DNA of 64,000 bases from JAPOUP01 sp965221405 (GTDB lineage Bacteria > Pseudomonadota > Alphaproteobacteria > Rhodobacterales > Rhodobacteraceae), in contig CBDCSE010000001.1 of the NCBI GenBank assembly GCA_965221405.1, positions 372,001-436,000 of the forward strand. The letters are read 5' to 3'. Positions 27,434 through 36,811 of this stretch are shown here, piece after piece. The notes under the pieces are model-generated. The model saw only the letters and a program-made list of their open reading frames with translations, did no database searches and was not told where the DNA came from. Made by a program: the position numbers and the translations under genes. Each line of letters opens with the position of its first letter. Position 1 is the stretch's first letter.

Positions 27434-27703
27434 TCAGCGCACGGTGAATTCCCCGGCCACGTTCCGCCACGATCCCGGGCTGATCATCCTGCGGTGACTG
27501 AAACGCACTGAATGCAGAGGCCCTTCGATTTCCTCCTTCCAGAACTTTATGAACTTGCATAGCTTTGGATGCTTCGGCGCTAGATCGTAGTCCTGCCAGA
27601 TGAACGAGTTCAGGACGTTCAGGTAATCCGGCATCCGGTAGAAGATCTCCGCTGTCGTCAATCCATATCCATCAAGCATCAGTTCTGTTCCTGATCGCGC
27701 CAT
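27434..27703 (-). CDS. usg: Usg family protein
   Basis: The minus-strand product has the Usg signature LMLDGYGLTTAEIFYRMPDY, FIWQDYDLAPKHPKLCKFIK, FWKEEIEGPLHSVRFSHRRM. The family (about 90 aa) is conserved in alphaproteobacteria; the name comes from an unrelated upstream segment gene and the function is unknown. GGGAGA with 8 nt spacing supports the ATG at 27703 (MARSGTEL); an in-frame ATG at 27718 would add five residues but overlaps the ribosome-binding site. The gene is complete and monocistronic, divergent from gyrA. Confidence 0.86.
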   Translation of the reverse strand: MARSGTELMLDGYGLTTAEIFYRMPDYLNVLNSFIWQDYDLAPKHPKLCKFIKFWKEEIEGPLHSVRFSHRRMISPGSWRNVAGEFTVR

Positions 27704-27893
27704 GGCTTTATCTCCCATTCGCCACTACTGTGCCATTCTTATCCGAATTCCTCAGGACTTCAACAAAAACAGTATGTTATCACTCACTTGCAATGGCTGC
27801 TCATATTTTGTGATGCGCATTGCGCCCTATATGCGTGTGCGGTATTCTGTCAGACAACCATATATGGGATCAGGTAATTGAGCGGGCAGAACA

Positions 27894-30653
27894 GTGAACG
27901 ATACAACGGAACTCCCTGAAGACAAAGAAGAATCCACGCAGGACTTACCGCATCTCGGATCGGCGGTTTCCATCGCTGACGAGATGAGGTCGAGCTACCT
28001 CGATTACGCGATGAGCGTGATCGTCAGCCGTGCGATACCGGACCTGCGCGATGGCCTCAAACCGGTTCATCGGCGGATTCTCTTCGCTATGCATGAAACC
28101 GGAAACACGCATGACAAGCCTTACAGGAAATCCGCGCGTCCTGTCGGCGACGTGATGGGGAAATACCACCCACATGGCGACCAGGCGATCTATGACGCGC
28201 TCGTGCGGATGGCCCAGGATTTCTCTATGTCCCTGCCACTGCTCGACGGTCAGGGCAACTTCGGCTCGATGGACGGTGATAATTCCGCAGCCATGCGCTA
28301 CACGGAAGTGCGCATGGCAGACCCGGCGGAATTCCTGCTCGACGACATTGACAAGGAAACCGTTGACTTCCAGGACAATTACGATGGAAAGGATCGCGAA
28401 CCGACAGTCCTGCCCGCACGGTTCCCGAATATGCTGGTCAACGGAGCGGGCGGCATCGCGGTCGGTATGGCGACCAACATTCCGCCACACAACCTTGGAG
28501 AGGTTGTCGACGCCACGCTGGCACTGATCGACAACCCGGATCTCGACTCCATCCAATTGATGGAATACGTTCCGGGTCCCGATTTCCCGACCGGAGGGAC
28601 CATACTTGGACGGTCGGGCTCACGGCGAGCCTATTGCGAGGGCCGGGGCAGCGTGATCATCCGCGCAAAGTCCCGGATCGAGAACATTTGCAAGGATCGT
28701 GTGGCAATCATCATTGACGAAGTCCCCTATCAGGTCAACAAAGCCAGACTCGTCGAGCAGATCGCAGAACTCGCCCGGGAAAAGAAACTAGACGGAATTT
28801 CACACGTCCAGGACGAATCCGATCGGGTCGGAGTGCGCGTGGTCATTGAATTGAAACGCGATGCCACGCCGGAAGTGGTCCTGAACCAGCTCTACCGCTT
28901 CACGAAAATGCAGACGAGTTTCGGCTGCAACATGCTGGCATTGAGTGGCGGCCGTCCCGAACAGCTCACCCTGCGGGATTTCCTGAATTATTTCATACAG
29001 TTCCGGGAAGAGGTCGTTGCCCGGCGCACAGCTTTCGAACTGCGAAAGGCCCGTGAACGATCACACGTTCTGTGCGGGCTGGCCGTCGCGGTGAGCAATG
29101 TGGACGAGGTTGTCACCACAATCCGCGCGAGTGCGGATGCGACAGAGGCCCGGACCAGATTGATGGAACGGCGCTGGCCGGCAGTCGAGATCGCCGATTT
29201 CATCAGGCTAATCGATGACCCCAGCCACACGATCAATGAAGACGGAACCTACAATCTCTCCGCGAGCCAGGCACGCGCCATCCTTGACCTACGGCTTCAA
29301 CGCCTGACCCAGATCGGGGTCCGCGAGGTCACTGCCGAACTTGAGGAACTCGCCGTCCAGATCAAGGAATATCTTGATATCCTTCGATCACGGGCCCGGA
29401 TCATGTCCATCATTTCGGACGAGCTCCGTGACGTGAAGAATCGTTTCGCGGTGTCCCGACGCACCGAGATCGTCGAATGGATCGGAGACATGGAGGATGA
29501 GGATCTTATCGAGCGGGAGGATATGGTCGTCACCGTAACCGCGAGCGGATACATCAAACGCACCTCCCTAGCGGAATACCGCAACCAGCGCCGGGGCGGC
29601 AAGGGCCTCAGCGGAATGGCGACGAAAGAGGAGGATACGGTCACGACGCTTTTCGTAGCGAACACCCATACACAGCTACTGTTCTTCACTACCGATGGAA
29701 TGGTCTACAGGCTAAAGACCTGGCGGCTTCCGCAAGGTGGCCGCACCGCCAAGGGAAAGGCAGTGGTCAACATCCTGCCGATATCCCCGGGTGTGTCGGT
29801 CGCAGCCATCATGCCCGTCGACAAGCCTGAGCCGGAGTGGGATGATCTCCAGATCGTATTCGCGACCAGCGCGGGCGACGTGCGCCGCAACGCTTTGAGT
29901 GATTTCGTCAACGTACTCGCCAATGGCAAGATCGCGATGAAACTTCCCGAGGACGTATCTTTGGTCGACGCACGGATCTGCGCGAGAGAGGATGATGTGA
30001 TGCTCGTCACGGCGGGCGGGCGCACCGTCCGCTTTCCCGCCACGGAAGTTCGGGTTTTCAAGGGACGCAACTCGACCGGCGTTCGGGGGATTCGGTTGGC
30101 GGACGATGATTCCGTAGTCTCCATGGCAGTAATACGCCACTTTCTGGCAAGTCCGGAGGAGCGAACCGCGTTCCTCAGAAGGCGGCGTACGGCTGAAGGC
30201 ATAACGGATGGCCCGGAAAACAGTGAGGATGAGCCGGTGGCGGTCGGTCAGGAGATCCCACTGGAACGCTATGAGGAAATGATGCGGGCGGAGGATTTAA
30301 TCCTGACGGTCACGGCGAAGGGGCTGGGAAAGGTCAGTTCATCGCATGACTATCCGGTGCGCGGCCGCGGCGGACAGGGTGTAAGGGCGATGGACAGGGA
30401 TATGCGCGGAGGGAGGCTTGTGGCGTCTTTCCCGGTAAATGCTGACGACCAGATCATGCTTGTCACATCCGCTGGCCAGTCAATTCGCTGCCCGGTCGAC
30501 GGAATTTCCTTCCAGTCCCGAATCGGTGGTGGTGTGAAGGTTTTCAACACCGCGGAAGACGAGGAGGTGGTATCCGTCGCCCGGATCGCAGAGAGCGACG
30601 AAAACCCTCAGGAACTGGGTGCCGATACACGGGAAAACGGCGAGCATGCCTGA
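27894..30653 (+). CDS. gyrA: DNA gyrase subunit A
   Basis: GyrA cuts and rejoins DNA in the A2B2 gyrase. The 919-aa protein starts at the GTG at 27894 and has DLRDGLKPVHRRILFAM, the quinolone-resistance region KYHPHGDQAIYDALVRMAQ, the catalytic Y136 in SAAMRYTEVRM and the supercoiling-essential GyrA box QRRGGKG in the C-terminal beta-pinwheel, followed by the six-blade repeats (VRGRGGQGVRAM). Residue 97 is Gln at the position of E. coli Ser83, while Asp101 (E. coli Asp87) is kept. The C-terminus ends in a short acidic tail. It is monocistronic, with an AT-rich upstream region (27720-27893). Confidence 0.98.
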   Translation: MNDTTELPEDKEESTQDLPHLGSAVSIADEMRSSYLDYAMSVIVSRAIPDLRDGLKPVHRRILFAMHETGNTHDKPYRKSARPVGDVMGKYHPHGDQAIYDALVRMAQDFSMSLPLLDGQGNFGSMDGDNSAAMRYTEVRMADPAEFLLDDIDKETVDFQDNYDGKDREPTVLPARFPNMLVNGAGGIAVGMATNIPPHNLGEVVDATLALIDNPDLDSIQLMEYVPGPDFPTGGTILGRSGSRRAYCEGRGSVIIRAKSRIENICKDRVAIIIDEVPYQVNKARLVEQIAELAREKKLDGISHVQDESDRVGVRVVIELKRDATPEVVLNQLYRFTKMQTSFGCNMLALSGGRPEQLTLRDFLNYFIQFREEVVARRTAFELRKARERSHVLCGLAVAVSNVDEVVTTIRASADATEARTRLMERRWPAVEIADFIRLIDDPSHTINEDGTYNLSASQARAILDLRLQRLTQIGVREVTAELEELAVQIKEYLDILRSRARIMSIISDELRDVKNRFAVSRRTEIVEWIGDMEDEDLIEREDMVVTVTASGYIKRTSLAEYRNQRRGGKGLSGMATKEEDTVTTLFVANTHTQLLFFTTDGMVYRLKTWRLPQGGRTAKGKAVVNILPISPGVSVAAIMPVDKPEPEWDDLQIVFATSAGDVRRNALSDFVNVLANGKIAMKLPEDVSLVDARICAREDDVMLVTAGGRTVRFPATEVRVFKGRNSTGVRGIRLADDDSVVSMAVIRHFLASPEERTAFLRRRRTAEGITDGPENSEDEPVAVGQEIPLERYEEMMRAEDLILTVTAKGLGKVSSSHDYPVRGRGGQGVRAMDRDMRGGRLVASFPVNADDQIMLVTSAGQSIRCPVDGISFQSRIGGGVKVFNTAEDEEVVSVARIAESDENPQELGADTRENGEHA

Positions 30654-31070
30654 CGCGCAGGAACCGGGTCCGGGCGGTGGGCGATGGCCTATGGCGGTCC
30701 ACGAAACGGGTCGAGCCGTCAGGGACAGAACGCTTGCGGAAAGTCGCGGCACGGCGTTCCAGCCAAATACGGATCCGGGGCTTTCGGGCGCAGTCAGCTC
30801 CGCGCCATTCCCGCAGGGGTACAAGATCCCGGATCAAGTCCGGGTCCGCCCGGATCAACGAACGGTTCAATACTTGTCGAACCATTAGCCTTGGCCGTGC
30901 CTTTCCCAGATAAGATCAGCCGCTATCCCGTGCACGGGAACATGACTCCGGGACCGGCCTATGCCGTTGGCTTCATCATTGTACAATTCCCGGTCTGGAT
31001 TTCCGGGCAGTCCCGAGGATGCCCGCGATTGGGAAAAAGACTGCGATTCATCGCGTAAACGGCGGTAAAT
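30654..31070. other. Intergenic region between gyrA and gluQ
   Basis: No gene was supported and no tRNA-like fold was found by eye. The promoter of gluQ should lie near 31000. Confidence 0.45.
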
Positions 31071-32015
31071 ATGGACTATATCACCCGTTTCGCCCCAAGC
31101 CCGACCGGACCATTGCATCTCGGTCACGCCTTTTCGGCGATTACCGCCTCGGATCGGGCCAAGACCAATGGCGGGGCGTTTCTTCTGCGTATCGAAAACA
31201 TTGATCCGATCCGCTCGAAGTCGCATTGGGAAAACAGGATATTCGAGGATCTGCGCTGGCTTGGCCTTGACTGGCCTGAACCTGTATTGCGCCAGTCGGA
31301 TCGGTTTTCCTCATACCGTGAAGCGCTTGATCAACTGGTCGCGATGGGCGTCTGCTATCCCTGCAGATGTTCCCGTCACGACATTCGCGCCGCGCTGTCC
31401 GCGCCGCAGGAGGGTTCGCGGAGCAATGAATCCGGAAACCCGGTCTATCCGGGCACATGCCGTTTACGGTCGATGAGCGATGCCGGCACGCATGATTCAA
31501 TTCGACTCAATGTCGCCTCCGCGCTGGCTCTCGTCGGAAGATCCACTACGTTGGCCTCGCTCACTCGAACGAACGGGCTTGGGCCCGGCTTAAACCGTAT
31601 CGAGTGCACGGTGCCATTGTCGGGTGTAACGGCCTTCGCCGAAGTTGGCCCGACACACACGGGAACCCATCAGGTAATGAAGGAAGCGATGCGGTCACGG
31701 ATCGGAGACATCGTTCTGGCGCGCCAGGACATAGGCACTAGTTACCATCTTGCAGTCGTCGTCGATGATGCCGGGCAGGGGGTAACGGAAGTTGTCAGGG
31801 GAGAGGATCTGTTTGAGGCGACGTTCCTGCATGTCCTGTTGCAGGAACTGCTCGCCCTGCCCCACCCGACCTACTTCCACCATCCGCTAGTTCGGGATGG
31901 TGCGGGCAGGCGTCTCGCGAAACGGGATGACGCCCGATCCCTTGCGAGATACCGTGAGGATGGCCTGACAGCACAGGATGTACGGCGCATGGCAATTTCA
32001 GGTCGTACGGGATGA
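31071..32015 (+). CDS. gluQ: Glutamyl-Q tRNA(Asp) synthetase
   Basis: GluQ-RS attaches glutamate to queuosine 34 of tRNA(Asp). The 314-aa protein is the short, catalytic-domain-only GluRS paralogue: ITRFAPSPTGPLHLGHAFSA contains the HIGH motif, RIENIDPIRSK replaces the GluRS R-I-E-D-x-D stretch, CYPCRCSR is a Zn-binding Cys cluster, and RLAKRDDARSL is the KMSKS-equivalent loop. There is no anticodon-binding domain, which defines the family. The start is an ATG. It is monocistronic and apparently intact. Confidence 0.94.
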   Translation: MDYITRFAPSPTGPLHLGHAFSAITASDRAKTNGGAFLLRIENIDPIRSKSHWENRIFEDLRWLGLDWPEPVLRQSDRFSSYREALDQLVAMGVCYPCRCSRHDIRAALSAPQEGSRSNESGNPVYPGTCRLRSMSDAGTHDSIRLNVASALALVGRSTTLASLTRTNGLGPGLNRIECTVPLSGVTAFAEVGPTHTGTHQVMKEAMRSRIGDIVLARQDIGTSYHLAVVVDDAGQGVTEVVRGEDLFEATFLHVLLQELLALPHPTYFHHPLVRDGAGRRLAKRDDARSLARYREDGLTAQDVRRMAISGRTG

Positions 32016-32212
32016 TAGCCAGCTTCGTATGGAAGCACACGCTAACGATCAGGTTTTGCCCCCAGTACAGCCATGAAACTGTAGAGAACGTCTCGCGGAT
32101 CTATGTTTCCGAGGAACTTCGTGGCAGACTCACCGAAAGCGGCCGCCGGGAGGGGCGCCGCGAAAGAGCCGCGGGAGGACGCCATCATGGCCCAAGAGAT
32201 CGGTAACGAGGC

Positions 32213-33208
32213 GTGACCCTCCCTGCAACGCCCCATGACGCGCTGTTCCGCGCCCTGGTCTCGGATCCGGGCCGCGCCGCCGCGCTCCTGCACGACTGCC
32301 TGCCCGATACGGTGGTGGAGCTGCTGGATCCCGACAGCCCACCCGAGCCGGTCGAGGGTAGCTTCGTGGATGAGGAGGGCGCGAGGACCCAATGCGACGC
32401 ACTGTTCAGCGTCCGGCTGCGCGACGGCCGTCCCGCGCGGATCTACGCGCTCCTGGAACACAAGTCCCATGTCGACCCTGCCACGCCACTCCAGCTCGCC
32501 CGCTATATGATCAACGTCTGGACCCGCGAGGTCGGGGAGTGCGGCTACGCCGCCGACAGGCGCCTTCCACCAATCTTCCCGATCGTGTTCTACCACGGGA
32601 CGGGCCACTGGACCGCGCCCCTATCGCTGGCGGAGATGGTCGAGACCCCGGCGGGGACCGGCGACCCTGTCGGTGGGTTCGCCTACACGCTGCGGGATCT
32701 GGGCCGGATTCCGCCCGACGGTCTCCCGCAGGCCCCTGACGTCCTGGCGGGGTTGCTGGCGCTGCGGGAGGTGTTCCGCGGGAGCGTACCGGATCACCTG
32801 CTCGACATGATCACCGGCGGGCCGGTTGACGGCAGCGCCTTCGAACGGCATATACTTCTCTACATTACGGAACGGATGGACCTGACGCCCGAGGCGCTCG
32901 GGGCGTCGCTCCAGCGCACGAAGCCACAACGATGGGAGACGCTGATGGGAACGATCGCGCAGACCTGGATGCGGGAGGGAAGGGCCGAGGGCAAGGCGGA
33001 AGGTAGGGCCGAGGGCAAGGCGGAAGGTAGGGCCGAGGGCGCGGCCAGGGTGCTGATTCACCAACTCGAGCGCCGCTTCGGTCGGCTGCCCGCGATGGTG
33101 CGTGACCGCGTGCGCGGCGCCACGACGGACGACCTCGAAGCCTGGGCTGACGCGGTCCTCGACGCGGAGAGCCTGGATGCGGTCTTCGCCAGAGTGGCGG
33201 GAGCCTGA
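32213..33208 (+). CDS. Rpn family recombination-promoting nuclease (lone copy), start region frameshifted
   Basis: The 331-aa frame has the Rpn order: TPHDALFRALVSDPGRAAAL, a PD-(D/E)XK core with D62 (TQCDALFSV) and E82-H-K84 (YALLEHKSH), FPIVFYHGTGHW, a linker of four-residue AEGR/AEGK units, and a C-terminal helical domain (LERRFGRLPAMVRDRVRGAT). It starts at a GTG without good ribosome-binding site. A strong GGGAGG lies before another ATG at 32187, whose frame (MAQEIGNEA) stops at 32216; a one-base indel there would join the two. So the gene may be 5'-frameshifted. An internal GGGAG-N6-ATG at 32934-32947 could still drive the C-terminal part. Confidence 0.82.
   Translation: MTLPATPHDALFRALVSDPGRAAALLHDCLPDTVVELLDPDSPPEPVEGSFVDEEGARTQCDALFSVRLRDGRPARIYALLEHKSHVDPATPLQLARYMINVWTREVGECGYAADRRLPPIFPIVFYHGTGHWTAPLSLAEMVETPAGTGDPVGGFAYTLRDLGRIPPDGLPQAPDVLAGLLALREVFRGSVPDHLLDMITGGPVDGSAFERHILLYITERMDLTPEALGASLQRTKPQRWETLMGTIAQTWMREGRAEGKAEGRAEGKAEGRAEGAARVLIHQLERRFGRLPAMVRDRVRGATTDDLEAWADAVLDAESLDAVFARVAGA
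32945..33208 (+). CDS. Putative internal Rpn C-terminal protein (RpnS-type antitoxin)
   Basis: In frame with the rpn gene, an ATG at 32945 has GGGAG at 32934-32938 with 6 nt spacing. The product would be 87 aa: MGTIAQTWMREGR, the AEGK/AEGR repeats (a 24-bp unit repeated), and the C-terminal helical domain. In studied Rpn systems the C-terminal domain is made separately and blocks the full-length toxin. The same MGTIA start occurs at the same place in all five array copies. Inferred from sequence only. Confidence 0.55.
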   Translation: MGTIAQTWMREGRAEGKAEGRAEGKAEGRAEGAARVLIHQLERRFGRLPAMVRDRVRGATTDDLEAWADAVLDAESLDAVFARVAGA

Positions 33209-33503
33209 TCCGAGCCTTGTAGTTCCACGACCTTTGTCAGTTTGAACCCAACCTGTCGCGGTCGCAATGGTAACGTCATGCAATCTCGGCGTAGGCATAA
33301 TTCAGCTGTCTCCAATGCCGCTACCTCTTAGGCCTGGAAGGCGTCGATACGGTCCGTGCGCAGGGAGTACCCAGAGAAAAGCGCGGACTGTCCACCCTCG
33401 GGAAGATCGGGGAAAGGGGACTACCCCAGACCATGAATGAGAATTCAATTTCTTGGAGCCTTTCAACTCCTCACCGATCAAATTAATCAGGCTGGGTTTG
33501 AAC
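33209..33503. other. Intergenic region, nothing recognised
   Basis: Between the lone rpn gene and IS630 copy A. There is no supported gene or repeat. Confidence 0.4.
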
Positions 33504-34665
33504 GATACTCGGAATCATAAATTCGCCCTTGAGGGCTGGCATGGTTCGCGGAACGGCACGGATACCCGGCAACGGGCGGAAAAAACGGCATGCAGGAAAC
33601 GGCATGTCCGGGACGGGCTGCATCCTGACGCCGGAGGAGCGCGGGGCGCGCCTGGCGACGGAAACGGCGTCGGCCTGGTCTGCCGGATCCTCCATCCCGG
33701 TTCCGGCACGGTGCGCGGCAGGCCGCGCGGGTTCCGCCGGACCGGCCTGGCCCCGGTGGATCCGGCGGCGTGTCCGGAGCGTGGGGGAAATCCGGCGCGG
33801 GCCCGGGAGGCCTCGCTCCGGGAGACGCCGCCGGCCAGCCCGCCGCGCGGCGCCAGCGGGGTGCGGGACATCATCCTGCGGCTGCACGGCGTGGAGCACA
33901 CCCGCGGCGGCGCCATAGGGCCGACGCACCGGCCGGGATCCGGTCACGTCAGGCCGAAGCCGCTTCCGGGGCAGGCCGACAGGGCGGGGCGGGAGGCCTT
34001 CATACGGCAGTACGAACGGACGGTGCGGGACGCGCCGCCCGACGGGGCGACCGTCCTCCCCGACGCGGCGCGCCCCGAATGGCGGAGCCGTCCGGCCCAC
34101 GGCCGGGTCCTCCGCGGGGACGGGCCCGCGGTCAGGTCCACCACGGGACGGCGGCGCCGGACCCGCACGGGGCGCCGGATCCGGGGACGGTGGAGCCCGC
34201 GACGGGCGGGGGCGGGCGGACCGGCGCCGCCACGGCTCCGCGGCTTCCCGGGAACCGGAGCGCGCCCGTCCCGGCGGCGCGGCGGTCCACGTCCTGCCGG
34301 GCAACGCCCGCCACCGTCACGCGGAGGCGCCGGACCCTTCCTGGAGCGGCCGGGATGCCGCGTCCGGCCGCGCTTCCCGCCGCCCCACGCCCCGCACCCG
34401 ACCCCACCGGGCGCCTGTGGGGGGTCATGCACCGCCACGTGAGGCGTGACCGGTTCCACGCGGATCCGCGCCGGTTCACCGGGGCGATCCTCAGGTTCCC
34501 CGACGGGACCCTTCCCCGTGAACGGGAGGCCATCGCGGAATCCGTCACCGGCGGTTTCCGGGTGGTCACCCATGACGGACACCGCATGGCCGGATAGCGG
34601 ATCCGGCCATGCGGCGGGGCGAATCGGGCCGGGAAATACCGGTCCAGTTCAGTTCAGCGAGTATA
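33504..34665 (+). mobile_element. Decayed IS630-family element, copy A (longest)
   Basis: The left end has ATACTCGGAATCATAAATTC and the right end GTCCAGTTCAGTTCAGCGAGTATA, which share ATACTCG as inverted ends. Pieces of the transposase appear in three frames: GFRRTGLAPVDPAACPERGG (N-terminal helix-turn-helix), GVRDIILRLHGVEHTRGGAI, VRPKPLPGQADRAGREAFIR, QYERTVRDAPPDGATVLPDA with PEWRSRPAHGRVLRGD (DDE part; family LFxDxxHPxxxxRPAYGWxxKG), and GVMHRHVRRDRFHADPRRFT, ESVTGGFRVVTHDGHRMAG. At least three frameshifts and lost catalytic residues make it inactive. Arms of a 12-bp perfect hairpin (34584-34595, 34601-34612) surround the stop. Confidence 0.78.
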
Positions 34666-34668
34666 AAA

Positions 34669-34857
34669 TACAAGGCAGAGGACTGGCCATCAGAGCGCGG
34701 CGTACTCTCGTACACGATCGATGTCGTAGGAGGATGCGAAGGTTGGGCGATACGTCCCGGAGGGCGAATATTCGCATGGGACAGTATTTCCACGGGAAGC
34801 GACCCGACTACGTACACTTACGAAGAGACCATCGAAATGTCTGTTTCGGTACCGAAC
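34669..34857 (+). pseudogene. Unknown protein fragment right of IS630 copy A
   Basis: Directly after the IS630 right end a frame reads KAEDWPSERGVLSYTIDVVG, GCEGWAIRPGGRIFAWDSIS, TGSDPTTYTYEETIEMSVSV. Its composition is ordinary protein (beta-rich, possibly exported) and unlike the GC-rich frames beside it. It has no start and runs into a different Arg-rich sequence after 34857, so it is a gene fragment cut by the insertion. No family was recognised. Confidence 0.35.
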
Positions 34858-35151
34858 AATGGTGCGGCGGCCCGCGACGGACGTCGCGAGGATGGCCCCG
34901 GGAAAGGACGCCATGCGCGGGAAACCGGAAAAGGCCGGATGGAGCGACGACGCCCCGATAGAGCTGGTCCGCGCAGCCGTCAGGCCCGGGCCGCCGCAGC
35001 GGAAATCCTAAAGCGATTGCCCTGCGTTCCCGCGTTGCCCCCTTGCCATCCGTCCCGATCGGCCGTATCCTCGCCCCATCAATCGATCTGCCGGGTGGTT
35101 GCCGGGTGGTTGTTGTGTCCACCTGGCAGATCCAACACACGGAGACAACTC

Positions 35152-35699
35152 ATGACATATCGGATACCCCCCCCCCCCCCCATAAGCGACTGACACTTCT
35201 GGCCGCCGCGCTGGTGGCCCTTGTGCTGGCCCTGCCGGTGGCAACATATGCACAACAGTGCCCGGGTGGATTGTTCCAGAAGGACCCCTACTATTTGACC
35301 GTAGACGTGGGTGCGAACCGAGGGTCGACATACAACCCGGACACACACCAGTTTACGACCGACACGGCAAAGTATTCGGCCAAGGTTACGGTCAACGAAA
35401 AGGGGAAGCAGTTCCTTACCGGCACCAAGAATTACACCTCTGGCCAATTCTGGTTTGGGATGAAGAGCGACAACGCGGACCATCTCCACCACGGCGTCAG
35501 GTGGTCCGCCGGGCGTCTTCACAACGGTCATTTCTCGGGGGTTGGCACTCCGATCCATTTCCATAACCTGGAACCGGGCACAAAGTACGCTGTGGAACTT
35601 CTTGTAGCGAACAGCAATATCCAAGCTGAAAGTGACATCCTCTCTGACCTGCACGACCTATTCCGGTTCTGTTTCCAGACGCCCGACCGGGAATCATAA
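35152..35699 (+). pseudogene. Secreted FN3-like protein, currently out of frame at a poly-C tract
   Basis: The ATG at 35152 follows GGAG with 7 nt spacing and encodes MTYRI before a 15-C tract. With 15 C the frame stops after 13 codons. With 16 or 13 C it would continue into HKRLTLLAAALVALVLALPV, a signal peptide cut at ATYA|QQ, and about 150 mature residues. These include YYLTVDVGANRGSTYN, a His-rich DNADHLHHGVRW and FHNLEPGTKYAVELLVANSN, a fibronectin type III-like strand pattern. A stop at 35697 lies inside the start of IS630 copy B, so the C-terminus may be cut. It could be a phase-variable exported protein now OFF. The family is not known. Confidence 0.6.
35167..35181 (+). repeat. Poly-C tract (15 C) between start codon and signal peptide
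   Basis: It lies 15 nt after the ATG at 35152. The present length puts the signal peptide in another frame. The position relative to start and signal peptide is the same as for the tract at 3001-3015 in an unrelated secreted-protein gene. Confidence 0.88.
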
Positions 35700-36580
35700 A
35701 TTCGCCCTTGAGGGCTGGCATGGTTCGCGGAACGGTCCATCTGTCCCGGAAAAGAGCGGTCAGAACAGGACACAGGCGGTGGCATGTCCGGAAACATCCT
35801 CACCGCCGGAGGAGCGCGGGGCGCTTCCGGCGGTCACGCGCGGCCGCGGGGCCGGGGCCGCTCAGGGTGCGGCGCGCGGACGCGCCGGTGGCGCCCGGTG
35901 ACGGCAGGAGCATCCGCCAGGTCCGCGGGTTCCTCCATCTGGACCCCGACACGGTGCGCGGCTGGCCGCCCGGGTTCCGCCGGACCGGCCTGGCCCCGGT
36001 GGATCCGGCGGCGTATCCGGAGCGTGAGGGCAAGCTGACGCGGGCCCGGGAGGCGTCGCCGGCCAGCCCGCCGCGCGGCGCCAACGGGGTGCGGGACATC
36101 ATCCCGCCGGGCTTCGGCCAGGAGCACACCCGCGGCGGCGCCATAGGGCCGACGCGCCGGCCGGGTTCCGGTCACGTCAGGCCGGAACCGCTTCCGGGGC
36201 AGGCCGACAGGGCGGCGCGGGAGGCCCTCATGCGGAAGTGCGGACGGCCGCGGTGCGGGAGCGGCCGGGATGCCGCGTCCGGCCGCGCTTCCCGCCGCCC
36301 CACGCCCCGCACCCGACCCCACCGGGCGCCTGTGGGGGGTCACGCACCGCCACGTGAGGCGTGACCGGTTCCACGCGGACCCGCGCCGGTTCACCGGGAC
36401 GATCCTCAGGTTCCCCGACGGGACCCTGCCAAGGGAACGGGAGGCCATCGCGGAATCCGTCACCGGCAGTTTCCGGGTGGTCACCCATGACGGACACCGC
36501 ATGGCCGGATAGCGGATCCGGCCATGCGGCGGAGGGCGAATCAGGCCCCGAGTACGGTCCAGTTCAGTTAAGCGAGTATA
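35690..36580 (+). mobile_element. Decayed IS630-family element, copy B (internal deletion)
   Basis: It shares GGAATCATAAATTCGCCC and the following 40 bp with copy A, and the right end AGTTCAGTTAAGCGAGTATA. The transposase pieces are FLHLDPDTVRGWPPGFRRTG, GVRDIIPPGFGQEHTRGGAI, PLPGQADRAAREALM and then, after a deletion of roughly 270 bp covering the DDE centre, the C-terminal GVTHRHVRRDRFHADPRRFT, ESVTGSFRVVTHDGHRMAG. The stop hairpin (36499-36510 with 36516-36527) is perfect. It is not autonomous. Confidence 0.76.
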
Positions 36581-36637
36581 ACTGAAGCGATATCCGACTG
36601 GAAGCCGGAGGCTTCGAGCCAGTGCGTGGAAAGTAAA
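36581..36637 (+). repeat. Inverted repeat, left arm, flanking the FGE-like gene
   Basis: The segment CTGAAGCGATATCCGACTGG and the next 35 bp are matched in inverted orientation by 37858-37915, with about seven differences in 57 bp. It starts directly at the right end of IS630 copy B. Differences fit a coding frame (EAISDWKPEAS versus EAISDWRPEAS), so both arms may be fragments of one duplicated gene. Confidence 0.75.
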
Positions 36638-36811
36638 TCGGGCTTGCCTGTCCAGTGGCGGAACGGAAGTTTCCAAACCCCGGTCGGATGCCAGGCAACA
36701 GGGATATCGACTGGTCAGCGACGTTCAGGGCCCGGAAAGGATGGATGGAATGGAATCAACGGCTTGGAGAGAATTTGCCCGTAGAGACCTGAGCGACTTG
36801 TGTTGGTCGAG

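Noticed and set aside
30654..31070. Possible tRNA or small RNA between gyrA and gluQ
   Set aside because: No T-arm-like consensus or cloverleaf could be found by eye; a covariance-model scan would be needed to claim one.
33453..34442. A 329-aa open frame treated as one intact protein
   Set aside because: IS630 motifs are spread over several frames in this stretch; the frame is open because of GC richness, not because the gene is intact.
34857..35040. Frame with SDDAPIELVRAAVRPG as an IS66/IS3-type OrfA start
   Set aside because: The similarity is too short and the motif too weak to name a family.
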